Assembly: GCA_036657395.1 (NCBI GenBank)
Contig: JAVXGM010000002.1
Coordinates: 124,001-188,000 of the forward strand
DNA: 64,000 bases
Direction: 5' to 3'
Origin: JAVXGM01 sp036657395
GTDB taxonomy: Bacteria; Bacillota; Clostridia; Peptostreptococcales; Anaerovoracaceae
A model generated the notes under the pieces. The model did not search any database. It saw only the letters and a list, made by a program, of their open reading frames with translations, and was not told the DNA's origin. Every line of letters begins with the position of its first letter. Within the stretch, counting starts at the first letter, position 1. The position numbers and the translations under genes were made by a program. This document shows positions 8,080 through 15,688 of this stretch, one piece after another.

Positions 8080-9428
8080 GCACGGATGAAATTTTTTCCA
8101 ACCTTAGGATTACTATAAAAATACATGTGAGGATATCCGCCCACAAGATTAGGTCTGCTCACAATACAGTCCCATTCTTTCTTTCTAAGTGGTTTACAGG
8201 CACGGAAGCTACCTCCTGTGTGAGTGCTGTCCCAATAATGGAATTCATGCCCCTTGATACTATCCCCTTTTTTACAAAGAATATTATCTTCTTTCGCCTC
8301 TAAAGTAATGTATCCAAAGCGTCCTAAGGTTTCTGTAGGAAAACTTGTTCCTTCCAAAGCCCCTACCATGGGATAAAGATTATCCTCTCTGTCTTTGATA
8401 CCTTCATGTAGATACATAAATCCTCCACATTCGGCAAGGCAAGGCATTCCTTGGTTAATGGCCACTTTAATATCATTTTTCATGGACTGGTTTTCCGATA
8501 GCTGTTTTAAATATAATTCCGGATATCCACCTCCAAAGATCATGCCTTGTATATCTTCAGGTAATTTCTTATCTTTCAAAGGGCTAAATTCTATTATCTC
8601 TGCCCCTAATTCAGTAAGCATATCTAAATTGTCCTGATAATAAAAGCAAAATGCATTGTCCAAGGCTACCCCAATCCTTACAGGAATTTTAGATTTTTCA
8701 AGAGTTTCTATAGGCTTACAGGAAATTGGTGATGCTGTTTTTGCTAAGGTGATAAGTCCATCAATATCAACCGTTTCTTCAAGTTGATCCGCCATCTTTG
8801 TAACAATTTCTTGTAGATTATCTATTTCTTTTGCTGTTACTAGTCCTAAATGTCTGCTTTCAAGTTGACAATCTGACATTATAGGAATATACCCATATAC
8901 TTTTACTGGAAGGGCCTCTTCAATAAGTTTCTTAAGCTGAGGATACATCATAGATGATACTCTATTTAAAAGGACACCCTTAATTTGGCTATCTGTACAT
9001 AAAGTGAGAAACCCTTTGATTTCTGCCACAAGAGAAAGAGACTTTCCCCTGCCATCCACCGTAAGTATTGCTGGGGTCTTAGTTTGTCTTGCTAAATCGT
9101 AGGTGCTAGCCTTATAGGAAGTACCCGCCAGCCCGTCATAGTATCCCATGACTCCTTCGATAATTGCCAAGCTGTGACCTTCCATATGTTTAGCTAACAA
9201 ACAGTTCACCCTGTCTTTTTCAGTAAAAAACAAATCTAGATTTCTAGAGTTCACACCGATAATTTCCGAATGAAACATAGGATCAATATAATCTGGGCCG
9301 CATTTATAGCTCATTGGATTTAAATTTCTTTGTACTAGAACCTGCAAAAGTCCACATGTAATTGTAGTCTTTCCCGTACCGCTGCCTGTAGCGCCTATGA
9401 CCAATCTTGGTATATTCATTTCTTCCAT
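8052..9428 (-). CDS. cbiA: Cobyrinate a,c-diamide synthase
   Basis: CbiA amidates the a- and c-acetate side chains of cobyrinic acid, using glutamine and ATP. The 458-residue protein has an N-terminal P-loop (ATGSGTGKTT, residues about 13-22) of the dethiobiotin-synthetase type. It has a C-terminal class-I glutamine amidotransferase-like domain with the catalytic cysteine in CLAECGGFMYL. It is the last gene of the cbiG-hemB-hemL-cbiET-cbiA unit, four bases after cbiET. Its 3' end carries the promoter for the next operon. A second ATG three codons in is also possible as start. Confidence 0.94.
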   Translation of the reverse strand: MEEMNIPRLVIGATGSGTGKTTITCGLLQVLVQRNLNPMSYKCGPDYIDPMFHSEIIGVNSRNLDLFFTEKDRVNCLLAKHMEGHSLAIIEGVMGYYDGLAGTSYKASTYDLARQTKTPAILTVDGRGKSLSLVAEIKGFLTLCTDSQIKGVLLNRVSSMMYPQLKKLIEEALPVKVYGYIPIMSDCQLESRHLGLVTAKEIDNLQEIVTKMADQLEETVDIDGLITLAKTASPISCKPIETLEKSKIPVRIGVALDNAFCFYYQDNLDMLTELGAEIIEFSPLKDKKLPEDIQGMIFGGGYPELYLKQLSENQSMKNDIKVAINQGMPCLAECGGFMYLHEGIKDREDNLYPMVGALEGTSFPTETLGRFGYITLEAKEDNILCKKGDSIKGHEFHYWDSTHTGGSFRACKPLRKKEWDCIVSRPNLVGGYPHMYFYSNPKVGKNFIRACTGFKTML

Positions 9429-9432
9429 AAGC

Positions 9433-10650
9433 CTACCCTCTCCCTTGTCCTGTAAGAATATATACTGGGTTTTGCCCCGTCATCATATGATAATCTCCTA
9501 CTTCTCGCCCTTTGGAAACACATAGTTGTACAATATCAATTTGGTCAAAATTTGAATTTTTTAGACCTTCAATCGCAGCCCCTATTGATTCAACTGCAAC
9601 CACGTTTATAGCCACCCTTACATTTGGATTTTTCTTTAGTAACGCCGTTAAAATAGGCTCCATATTCCCCTTAGTCCCACCTATAAAGACTTTGTCTGGT
9701 GGGGGAAGCTCCTCAAAAACCTTTGGAGCCATACCTGAAATAACTTCCAAGTTCATAATACCAAAGTTAACTTTATTTTCATGGATCAAGGCTACTGCTT
9801 CTGGATTTATCTCCATTGCATATACCTTGCCTTTTGCTGCTTGTAATGCCATTTCTATAGATACAGAGCCAGTTCCGGCCCCAACATCGTAGATAATATC
9901 GTCTTCACAAATCTGTAATTTTGACAAAGTGACGCTTCGAACTTCACTTTTAGTCATAGGAACTTTTCCACGGGTAAATAATTGGTCTTCTATGCCATGT
10001 GTTACTATAGGATTTACCTTTCTTTGATTATTCTCCACAAAAACTACGCTAAGAGAGTCAAAGCTTCGCCCTTCTAATTCTGCTGCCACCCCTTGAGTAA
10101 TTTTTTCCTCTTTATAAGAAAGGTTTTCCCCCACATATACATTTACATCCTTAAGTCCTGCATTTACTAAATCCTGGCAGATTGTTCCTGGCGTATGAAC
10201 ACTGTCTGTCAGTAAAAAAGTTTTTTCATGAGTAGAAATTTCATTGATAAAATTTTCTGATTTTCCATGTAGGCTTATGATTTTCATATTGTCCCAAGAA
10301 GTTTTAATTTTACTACAAAAATATTGAAGTGAGCTGATTCCTGGAATCAATTCAACCTCATACCCATCTTGTTCTTCCATTAACTGTGCTAATTTTTTAG
10401 CGCCACTGAAAAAGCCTACGTCTCCAGACATGACAACAGCAAAAGTATTAAACTCATGGTGTGCCTTAACCCATTCCATGATTTCTCCAGGAGCAATGGC
10501 AAAATGAGTCAGTTTACCTTTAGTATTTAAGCTTTCTACCATACGCATTGCCCCAATTATCCCTTGGCTTTCCTTTATACGCTCAAGTCCCCCTATGGTT
10601 AAAGTCTCTGGGTTTCCCATTCCTATGCCTATAATGTAAATCTTCTTCAT
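9433..10650 (-). CDS. cbiET: Cobalt-precorrin-7 methyltransferase, CbiE-CbiT fusion
   Basis: This bifunctional enzyme methylates C5 and C15 and decarboxylates the C12 acetate chain of the corrin ring. The 405-residue length and two-part layout show the fusion. Residues about 1-200 form a tetrapyrrole methylase (IYIIGIGMGNPETLT; VMSGDVGFFSGA; IPGISSLQYF). Residues about 215-405 form a Rossmann SAM methyltransferase with YDVGAGTGSVSIEMA. It starts three bases after the hemL stop and precedes cbiA. The family also exists as separate cbiE and cbiT genes; here they are clearly one frame. Confidence 0.94.
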   Translation of the reverse strand: MKKIYIIGIGMGNPETLTIGGLERIKESQGIIGAMRMVESLNTKGKLTHFAIAPGEIMEWVKAHHEFNTFAVVMSGDVGFFSGAKKLAQLMEEQDGYEVELIPGISSLQYFCSKIKTSWDNMKIISLHGKSENFINEISTHEKTFLLTDSVHTPGTICQDLVNAGLKDVNVYVGENLSYKEEKITQGVAAELEGRSFDSLSVVFVENNQRKVNPIVTHGIEDQLFTRGKVPMTKSEVRSVTLSKLQICEDDIIYDVGAGTGSVSIEMALQAAKGKVYAMEINPEAVALIHENKVNFGIMNLEVISGMAPKVFEELPPPDKVFIGGTKGNMEPILTALLKKNPNVRVAINVVAVESIGAAIEGLKNSNFDQIDIVQLCVSKGREVGDYHMMTGQNPVYILTGQGRG

Positions 10651-10653
10651 ATT

Positions 10654-11946
10654 TTATACTCCAAAGAATTCTGCTGCTCTATTTAAAGTGGCATCTATAT
10701 TTTCTTCTGTATGAGCCGCAGACATAAACATGGCTTCGAACTGGGCAGGCGCAAAATAATGGCCTCCATTTAACATCCACTTAAAGTATTCTGCGTACTT
10801 TACTAAATCAGCAGTTTTTGCTGTGTTAAAATTCTTCACTTTTTGTGGTGTGAAGAAAAATGTGCCTATTGAACCAATGTGATTGATTGTGCAATCTAAT
10901 TTCTTGGCCTGAACAATTTTTTCAAGCCCACCATAAAGTCTATCTCCTAATTGATTAATTCTCGTATAAACCTGTGGATTATCATTTAAGTAGTTTAGCT
11001 GTGCCATTCCTGCAGCCATAGCCACTGGATTTCCACTTAACGTGCCCGCTTGATATACTGGGCCTAGAGGCGCAACTACTTCCATGATTTCCTTCTTGCC
11101 ACCATAAGCACCTACAGGCATGCCGCCTCCGATAATCTTCCCGAATGTGGTTAGGTCTGGTGTGATACCGTTTAATTCCTGTGCACCACCAAGAGCAAGC
11201 CTAAATCCTGTGATTACCTCGTCAAAAATTAAAACTGTTTTATTAACAGTACAAATTTCTCGAATCTTTTCTAAAAACCCGGGTTCTGGCAAAACGACTC
11301 CCATGTTGGCAGCCACGGGCTCTACTATAATAGCCGCAATTTCACCTTTATGGATTTCAAAGAGTTTTTCTACACTGTCAAAGTCATTGTAAACAGCTGT
11401 CAAGGTATCCTGTGCACAACCTGGAGTTACCCCTGCACTGTCTGGAGTTCCGCCCTCTGCTATAAGTCCTGATCCAGCCTTCACCAAAAGCCCATCGCTG
11501 TGTCCATGGTAACACCCCTCAAATTTAATAATCTTATTTCGTCCTGTGTATCCTCTGGCTGTTCGAAGAGCACTCATTCCTGCTTCTGTCCCTGAATTAA
11601 CCATACGTACCATATCCATAGACGGAACCATGTTGCAAACTAATTTTGCCATCTCCACTTCAGCTTCAGTAGCCGCACCAAAACTAAGTCCATTTAATAT
11701 AGTCTCCTGAACTTTTTCCAAAACTACTGGCGGGTTGTTCCCTAAAATCATAGGTCCCCAAGAACCAATGTAGTCAATCATCTTATTGTCGTCTGCATCG
11801 TAAAGGTACTGTGCCTGAGCTTTCTTAATAAATCTAGGTGTGTCACCTACTGCCTGAAAAGCTCTTGCCGGGCTGTTAACCCCTCCAGGAATATACTTCT
11901 GTGCTTCTGTAAACAAGGCTTTTGACCTTGTGGTTGTCTGATTCAT
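10654..11946 (-). CDS. hemL: Glutamate-1-semialdehyde 2,1-aminomutase
   Basis: HemL converts glutamate-1-semialdehyde to 5-aminolevulinate using PLP/PMP. The 430-residue protein has the Schiff-base lysine K270 in TTFGKIIGGGMPVGAYGG. It also has the cofactor-binding SGTEAGMSALR and GCYHGHSD segments typical of class-III aminotransferase-fold aminomutases. It overlaps hemB by one base. Its partner hemA is in the riboswitch-controlled unit, so the two halves of 5-aminolevulinate synthesis are under different promoters. Confidence 0.95.
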   Translation of the reverse strand: MNQTTTRSKALFTEAQKYIPGGVNSPARAFQAVGDTPRFIKKAQAQYLYDADDNKMIDYIGSWGPMILGNNPPVVLEKVQETILNGLSFGAATEAEVEMAKLVCNMVPSMDMVRMVNSGTEAGMSALRTARGYTGRNKIIKFEGCYHGHSDGLLVKAGSGLIAEGGTPDSAGVTPGCAQDTLTAVYNDFDSVEKLFEIHKGEIAAIIVEPVAANMGVVLPEPGFLEKIREICTVNKTVLIFDEVITGFRLALGGAQELNGITPDLTTFGKIIGGGMPVGAYGGKKEIMEVVAPLGPVYQAGTLSGNPVAMAAGMAQLNYLNDNPQVYTRINQLGDRLYGGLEKIVQAKKLDCTINHIGSIGTFFFTPQKVKNFNTAKTADLVKYAEYFKWMLNGGHYFAPAQFEAMFMSAAHTEENIDATLNRAAEFFGV

Positions 11947-12929
11947 TATCCTATTCTCCCTTCATCGATCATACCTGCAATTTCTTTTGCAAAGTAAGTA
12001 ATTAATATTTCTGCCCCTGCTCTGTAAATGCTAGTGGTGGATTCTGCAATTATAGCTTCTTCATCCACCATACCCATTTGGCCTGCCGCTTTTATCATTG
12101 CATATTCGCCACTAACACTGTAGGCGGCTACTGGAACGTTGACCTGATCTCTAACTTCTCTAATGATATCAAGATATGATAGGGCTGGCTTGACCATAAT
12201 AATGTCTGCCCCCTCCTCTAAATCTGAATATACTTTCTTCAAGGCTTCTCTTCTATTATGAAAATCCATTTGATATGTTTTTCGATTTCCTTTAAAGTTG
12301 TCTGACCCTGCCGCATCTCTAAAAGGACCATAAAACGCAGACGCATATTTTGCCGCATATGACATAATCGGCGTATCTATAAATCCAGCTTCATCTAAGG
12401 CTTTTCGAATTACTCCTACTCTTCCGTCCATCATGTCCGATGGGGCAACCATATCAGCTCCTGCCGCAACTTGAGATACTGCAGTTTTTCCAAGGAGTGG
12501 AAGGGTCTTATCATTATCTACAGTGTCGCCTTTGATGATTCCACAATGCCCATGATCAGTGTATTCACACATGCAAACATCCCCTATATAAAGTAGCTCT
12601 GGAACTGTCTTTTTAGCTACACGAAAGGCTTCTTGCACTATGCCGTCATCACAATAAGCCTGAGAACCCTGGCTATCCTTATGACTTGGAATACCAAAAA
12701 ACATAATGTTTTTCACTCCAGCCTGTGCGATTTCTTCTAAAGCTTTTGGTAAAGTGTCAGGACTATAACGTTTTTGCCCTGGCATAGTATCAATTTCTTT
12801 TATAATATTTTTACCTTCTTCAATAAAGATAGGATAAATCAATGAGTCTTTTGATATCCTCGTCTCTCTGATCATAGAACGTACTCGTCCATCCATTCTT
12901 AATCTTCTTGATCTGTTTAACAATTCCAT
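11946..12929 (-). CDS. hemB: Porphobilinogen synthase
   Basis: HemB condenses two 5-aminolevulinate molecules to porphobilinogen. The 327-residue protein has both catalytic lysines, K194 (SYAAKYASAFYGPF) and K247 (IIMVKPALSYLD). It also has a cysteine zinc site, C119, C121 and C129 in VCMCEYTDHGHCG, so it is a zinc-type enzyme. It lies between cbiG and hemL and overlaps hemL by one base. hemC and hemD are not in this window. Confidence 0.95.
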   Translation of the reverse strand: MELLNRSRRLRMDGRVRSMIRETRISKDSLIYPIFIEEGKNIIKEIDTMPGQKRYSPDTLPKALEEIAQAGVKNIMFFGIPSHKDSQGSQAYCDDGIVQEAFRVAKKTVPELLYIGDVCMCEYTDHGHCGIIKGDTVDNDKTLPLLGKTAVSQVAAGADMVAPSDMMDGRVGVIRKALDEAGFIDTPIMSYAAKYASAFYGPFRDAAGSDNFKGNRKTYQMDFHNRREALKKVYSDLEEGADIIMVKPALSYLDIIREVRDQVNVPVAAYSVSGEYAMIKAAGQMGMVDEEAIIAESTTSIYRAGAEILITYFAKEIAGMIDEGRIG

Positions 12930-12950
12930 GGGTAATCATCCTTTCTGTAA

Positions 12951-13994
12951 TTAAAATGTAACTATATATTTTTCTATAGCAATAGCTAATGTTACTCCAT
13001 CTTTTGCTTGTTTTTTCACTATAACTTTTGATTCTTTTTTACTTATAAGTGCACTTCTCTCACAAACGTTGTCCACTCCAGTAATTGATTTTACAAATTC
13101 TGACTTAGTAAAATCCCCTTCTACTTGTTCAAGCTCTGTAGAAGAATATATTTCCAAGGGCCAGTGATTTTCGTGTGCAAACTGTAATAGCCCCCTTTCA
13201 TCTGCTTTTAAATCAATGGTGGCAACCCTTCCAATCGCCTCTTTTTTTAGATTTTCTTTACTCAATATTTCATCTACTAAGTTAGCAATTTTTTCCTTTG
13301 GTATATCCTTTCTGCACCCAATACCCAAGGTAAGTATTTTAGGTACAAGGCAAAGGGTATCTGGATTTTGGTTTTTCACAGTAATGGCAATCTTAAGCCC
13401 GTCTTTATTGGATTCTGCCTTTTCTTTCATAGTTAATCCCTCTGGCATTTTCCCCTCCACTGGGAAATCACTATCAAAGCAGATTTCTTTATCTTGAATC
13501 AAACTTGCTGAAACTTTTTTCGCTATTTTCATATCACTTATCCAAAGATTATTCTCTTTTGCCCACTGATCTACAGCAAATTTATCCTCAAGATCAGTAG
13601 CTGTAGTAATGATGGGAACTCCATCAATGGCCTTTCCAACTTCTACGGCAAGCTTGTTTCCTCCACCAATATGTCCAGACAATAATGAAATTACATAATC
13701 TCCGTGTTGGTCTACCACCAACACGGCAGGATCTTCAGTCTTTTTTCGAATATATGGGGCAATTGCTCTAACAGCAATACCTGTGGCACCAATAAAAATA
13801 AGTACATCTTCTTTGTAAAAAGCTTTCTGTGTCCACTGAGATAAACTTGTTTCTAGTGGAATAGCCCCCATTGGAGAAGTGAAGCTTCCTTTAACATAGC
13901 TGGTGCACTGATGGCCTTGCATTGTCAGGTAGTTCATGATTTTAACGGAAAGCACCCCACCTTTTGGGGTAAATCCAATTATTTTTATTTTCAT
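12951..13994 (-). CDS. cbiG: Cobalt-precorrin-5A hydrolase
   Basis: CbiG opens the delta-lactone of cobalt-precorrin-5A and releases acetaldehyde. I start it at 13994 (MKIKIIGFTPKGG), since GGAG lies six bases before this ATG. The upstream in-frame ATG at 14006 would place its GAGGGA directly against the start. Family motifs are the IFIGATGIAVRAIAPYI segment, LLSGHIGGGNKLA, and the C-terminal GIGCRKDIPKEKI domain. It is the first gene of the left unit, behind a good promoter with a very short leader. Confidence 0.92.
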   Translation of the reverse strand: MKIKIIGFTPKGGVLSVKIMNYLTMQGHQCTSYVKGSFTSPMGAIPLETSLSQWTQKAFYKEDVLIFIGATGIAVRAIAPYIRKKTEDPAVLVVDQHGDYVISLLSGHIGGGNKLAVEVGKAIDGVPIITTATDLEDKFAVDQWAKENNLWISDMKIAKKVSASLIQDKEICFDSDFPVEGKMPEGLTMKEKAESNKDGLKIAITVKNQNPDTLCLVPKILTLGIGCRKDIPKEKIANLVDEILSKENLKKEAIGRVATIDLKADERGLLQFAHENHWPLEIYSSTELEQVEGDFTKSEFVKSITGVDNVCERSALISKKESKVIVKKQAKDGVTLAIAIEKYIVTF

Positions 13995-14037
13995 TATTAG
14001 CTCCATTCCCTCGTCTTATTTTTTATTGCATTTTTTT

Positions 14038-14066
14038 ATTATATTCCACAACAAGAAAAAGGACAA
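14038..14066 (-). promoter_or_regulatory. Promoter of the cbiG-hemB-hemL-cbiET-cbiA unit
   Basis: Minus-strand -35 TTGTCC (14066-14061), 17-base spacer, -10 TATAAT (14043-14038). The predicted start leaves a leader of roughly 35 bases before cbiG at 13994, too short for a B12 aptamer. The -35 lies beside the terminator tract of the gene upstream. Confidence 0.7.
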
Positions 14067-14073
14067 GAAAAAA

Positions 14074-14176
14074 GAAAAAGCACCACGTAAAATCATTTAT
14101 GAACCGACCTCCAAAATTGTTAGATTTTTGGTCTAACTTTTGGGGGTCGGTTCAGTTCATTACATGGTGCTTTTTC
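14074..14176 (-). terminator. Long palindromic terminator resembling joined insertion-sequence ends
   Basis: A large, nearly continuous inverted repeat. The outer arms at 14074-14085 and 14165-14176 pair perfectly over 12 bp (GAAAAAGCACCA). GTAA at 14087-14090 pairs with 14160-14163. The inner arms at 14101-14124 and 14132-14153 (GAACCGACC, CCAAAA, GTTAGA) close a seven-base loop. On the minus strand a T-rich run follows, so it can end transcription of the dehydrogenase gene that stops at 14215. The inner arms resemble terminal repeats of IS3-family elements as I remember them. Confidence 0.75.
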
Positions 14177-14214
14177 TTTTTGATAATATTTTTAACGAAT
14201 GTGAGGCAATTTAA

Positions 14215-15441
14215 TTAGATTTTTTTTACAAATGTTTCTAGTGTAATTCCTAAATCCTTAGCATATTCAAAATATGTATCTACTTGATCCATGGAAAGCA
14301 TGTCAGATGAAATCAATCCTTTTTGATCAATCTTATCATTGACAAATAGTTTTGAGAATAAGTATCCACCCTGGCCTGTCAGGTACATTTCTGCAGTGAT
14401 TCCTGAACGTTCATAGGATTCAACTAATCCTGGTGCACTTACGTGAGTCTCAACTAAAACGTCTTGGCCATCTTTCTTGCCGTAAGCCTCAATTACCATA
14501 CAGCCTGAGTCTGAAATAAGTCCTTCATCAATAATTTCTTTAATTTCTTCTTTAAATTTAGGTGCGTGTGGAATATGTGCAAGAACCATATCAAATGGTG
14601 CTATTTCAACTCCTTTAATAGTTTCTTTTTCGTGAGAAAGGAGTCCGGCTTTATATAAAGGTTTTGCAAAATCAACTCCTGCTCCAGCATACTTAAAGTA
14701 AGCATTTTTTGCTCCTTTAAAGTAATCTTTTGCATTAAAGGAGTAATGAATTGGCTCATCATGGCAATGCTCTACAAATGTGATTTCTTCATCCATATAA
14801 GAATATTGTCTTTTAATTGGAAGTTCAAAGCCTTCTGTTCTTACTAGCTTTCCACCTTCCATCGCATAACCTTCTTCAGACATATCGTGAAGAGCTGTAA
14901 CAGGAGACCACCAGAATGGTAAGAATCTCTTTGGAATAGCTCCTTCCCATACGATGTTATATATTGTTTCGCAACTATCAAGATATCTCATTGCGTCCCT
15001 AGTTGCTGCACAAATTAATCCTGGGGCTGATCCAGTGCCAACTATGGCCGCTTTTCCGATTGCTGCAAATTTAGGACCATATTCATTATATTGGATGCGA
15101 ATACTTTCTACCCAATCCTCATGAAGAGCTGTTGTAGCTGCATAATCCTGATAATGTGCTTTTACTTCTAAGGCTGCATCTAGTACATTTTTTGTACATT
15201 CTAGGGGAAGTGCATTAAGGATTAAATCCACTCCCTTTGCTACAGCAACTATACTATCTTTACTATGTGCATCTACTTGAGCACCCTTTGCTTTTTTTAA
15301 TATTTTTACTAAACTATCGACTGCTTTTTTATCGTAATCAGCACAAGTGATTTCACCTACGCAAGGATCTTCATCTAACCTTTGTGCTGCCGCTGAACCC
15401 TGTGCGCCAACGCCTAATACGAGTACTTTTTTTAAAGCCAT
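14215..15441 (-). CDS. Saccharopine dehydrogenase-like NAD(P)-binding oxidoreductase
   Basis: I start this gene at 15441 (MALKKVLVLGVGAQGS), with AAAGGTTGG upstream; the longer in-frame form has no family support. The 408-residue protein has an N-terminal Rossmann motif GVGAQGSAAAQRL. A catalytic-domain region then resembles saccharopine, lysine 6- and carboxynorspermidine dehydrogenases (GSAPGLICAATRDAMRYL; VEAYGK-type segment; CHDEPIHYSFNAKDYF). The exact substrate cannot be read from the sequence. It stands alone before a strong palindromic terminator and is divergent from an AraC-type regulator, which is a candidate controller. A role in amino-acid metabolism is a reasonable inference. 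Confidence 0.75.
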   Translation of the reverse strand: MALKKVLVLGVGAQGSAAAQRLDEDPCVGEITCADYDKKAVDSLVKILKKAKGAQVDAHSKDSIVAVAKGVDLILNALPLECTKNVLDAALEVKAHYQDYAATTALHEDWVESIRIQYNEYGPKFAAIGKAAIVGTGSAPGLICAATRDAMRYLDSCETIYNIVWEGAIPKRFLPFWWSPVTALHDMSEEGYAMEGGKLVRTEGFELPIKRQYSYMDEEITFVEHCHDEPIHYSFNAKDYFKGAKNAYFKYAGAGVDFAKPLYKAGLLSHEKETIKGVEIAPFDMVLAHIPHAPKFKEEIKEIIDEGLISDSGCMVIEAYGKKDGQDVLVETHVSAPGLVESYERSGITAEMYLTGQGGYLFSKLFVNDKIDQKGLISSDMLSMDQVDTYFEYAKDLGITLETFVKKI

Positions 15442-15653
15442 TTTATTTACCAACCTTTCTGTTGTTGAATTATTTATTGTCTTAATTATAGGCTCCCTAA
15501 CCAAATATAGAAATTTCTTTTTTGTCCTCTTTCTGTTTTTTAAATGCTGTCTTTTGAATTTTTAGTTGTTGTTGTATTTAAAATATTATAATAAAGCAAC
15601 ATTCAATACTTTTTACAACATAATTTATATGATTTTTATTTTTTATCAAGACA

Positions 15654-15662
15654 TGATATAAT
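15654..15662 (+). promoter_or_regulatory. Extended -10 promoter of the AraC-type regulator
   Basis: TGATATAAT at 15654-15662 is an extended -10 element. No convincing -35 is seen 17 bases upstream. A TTGGAGG ribosome-binding site follows at 15675-15681, seven bases before the ATG. The 247-base divergent interval 15442-15688 also serves the dehydrogenase gene and is very AT-rich. Confidence 0.55.
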
Positions 15663-15688
15663 AAAACCAATCAATTGGAGGTATTTTT

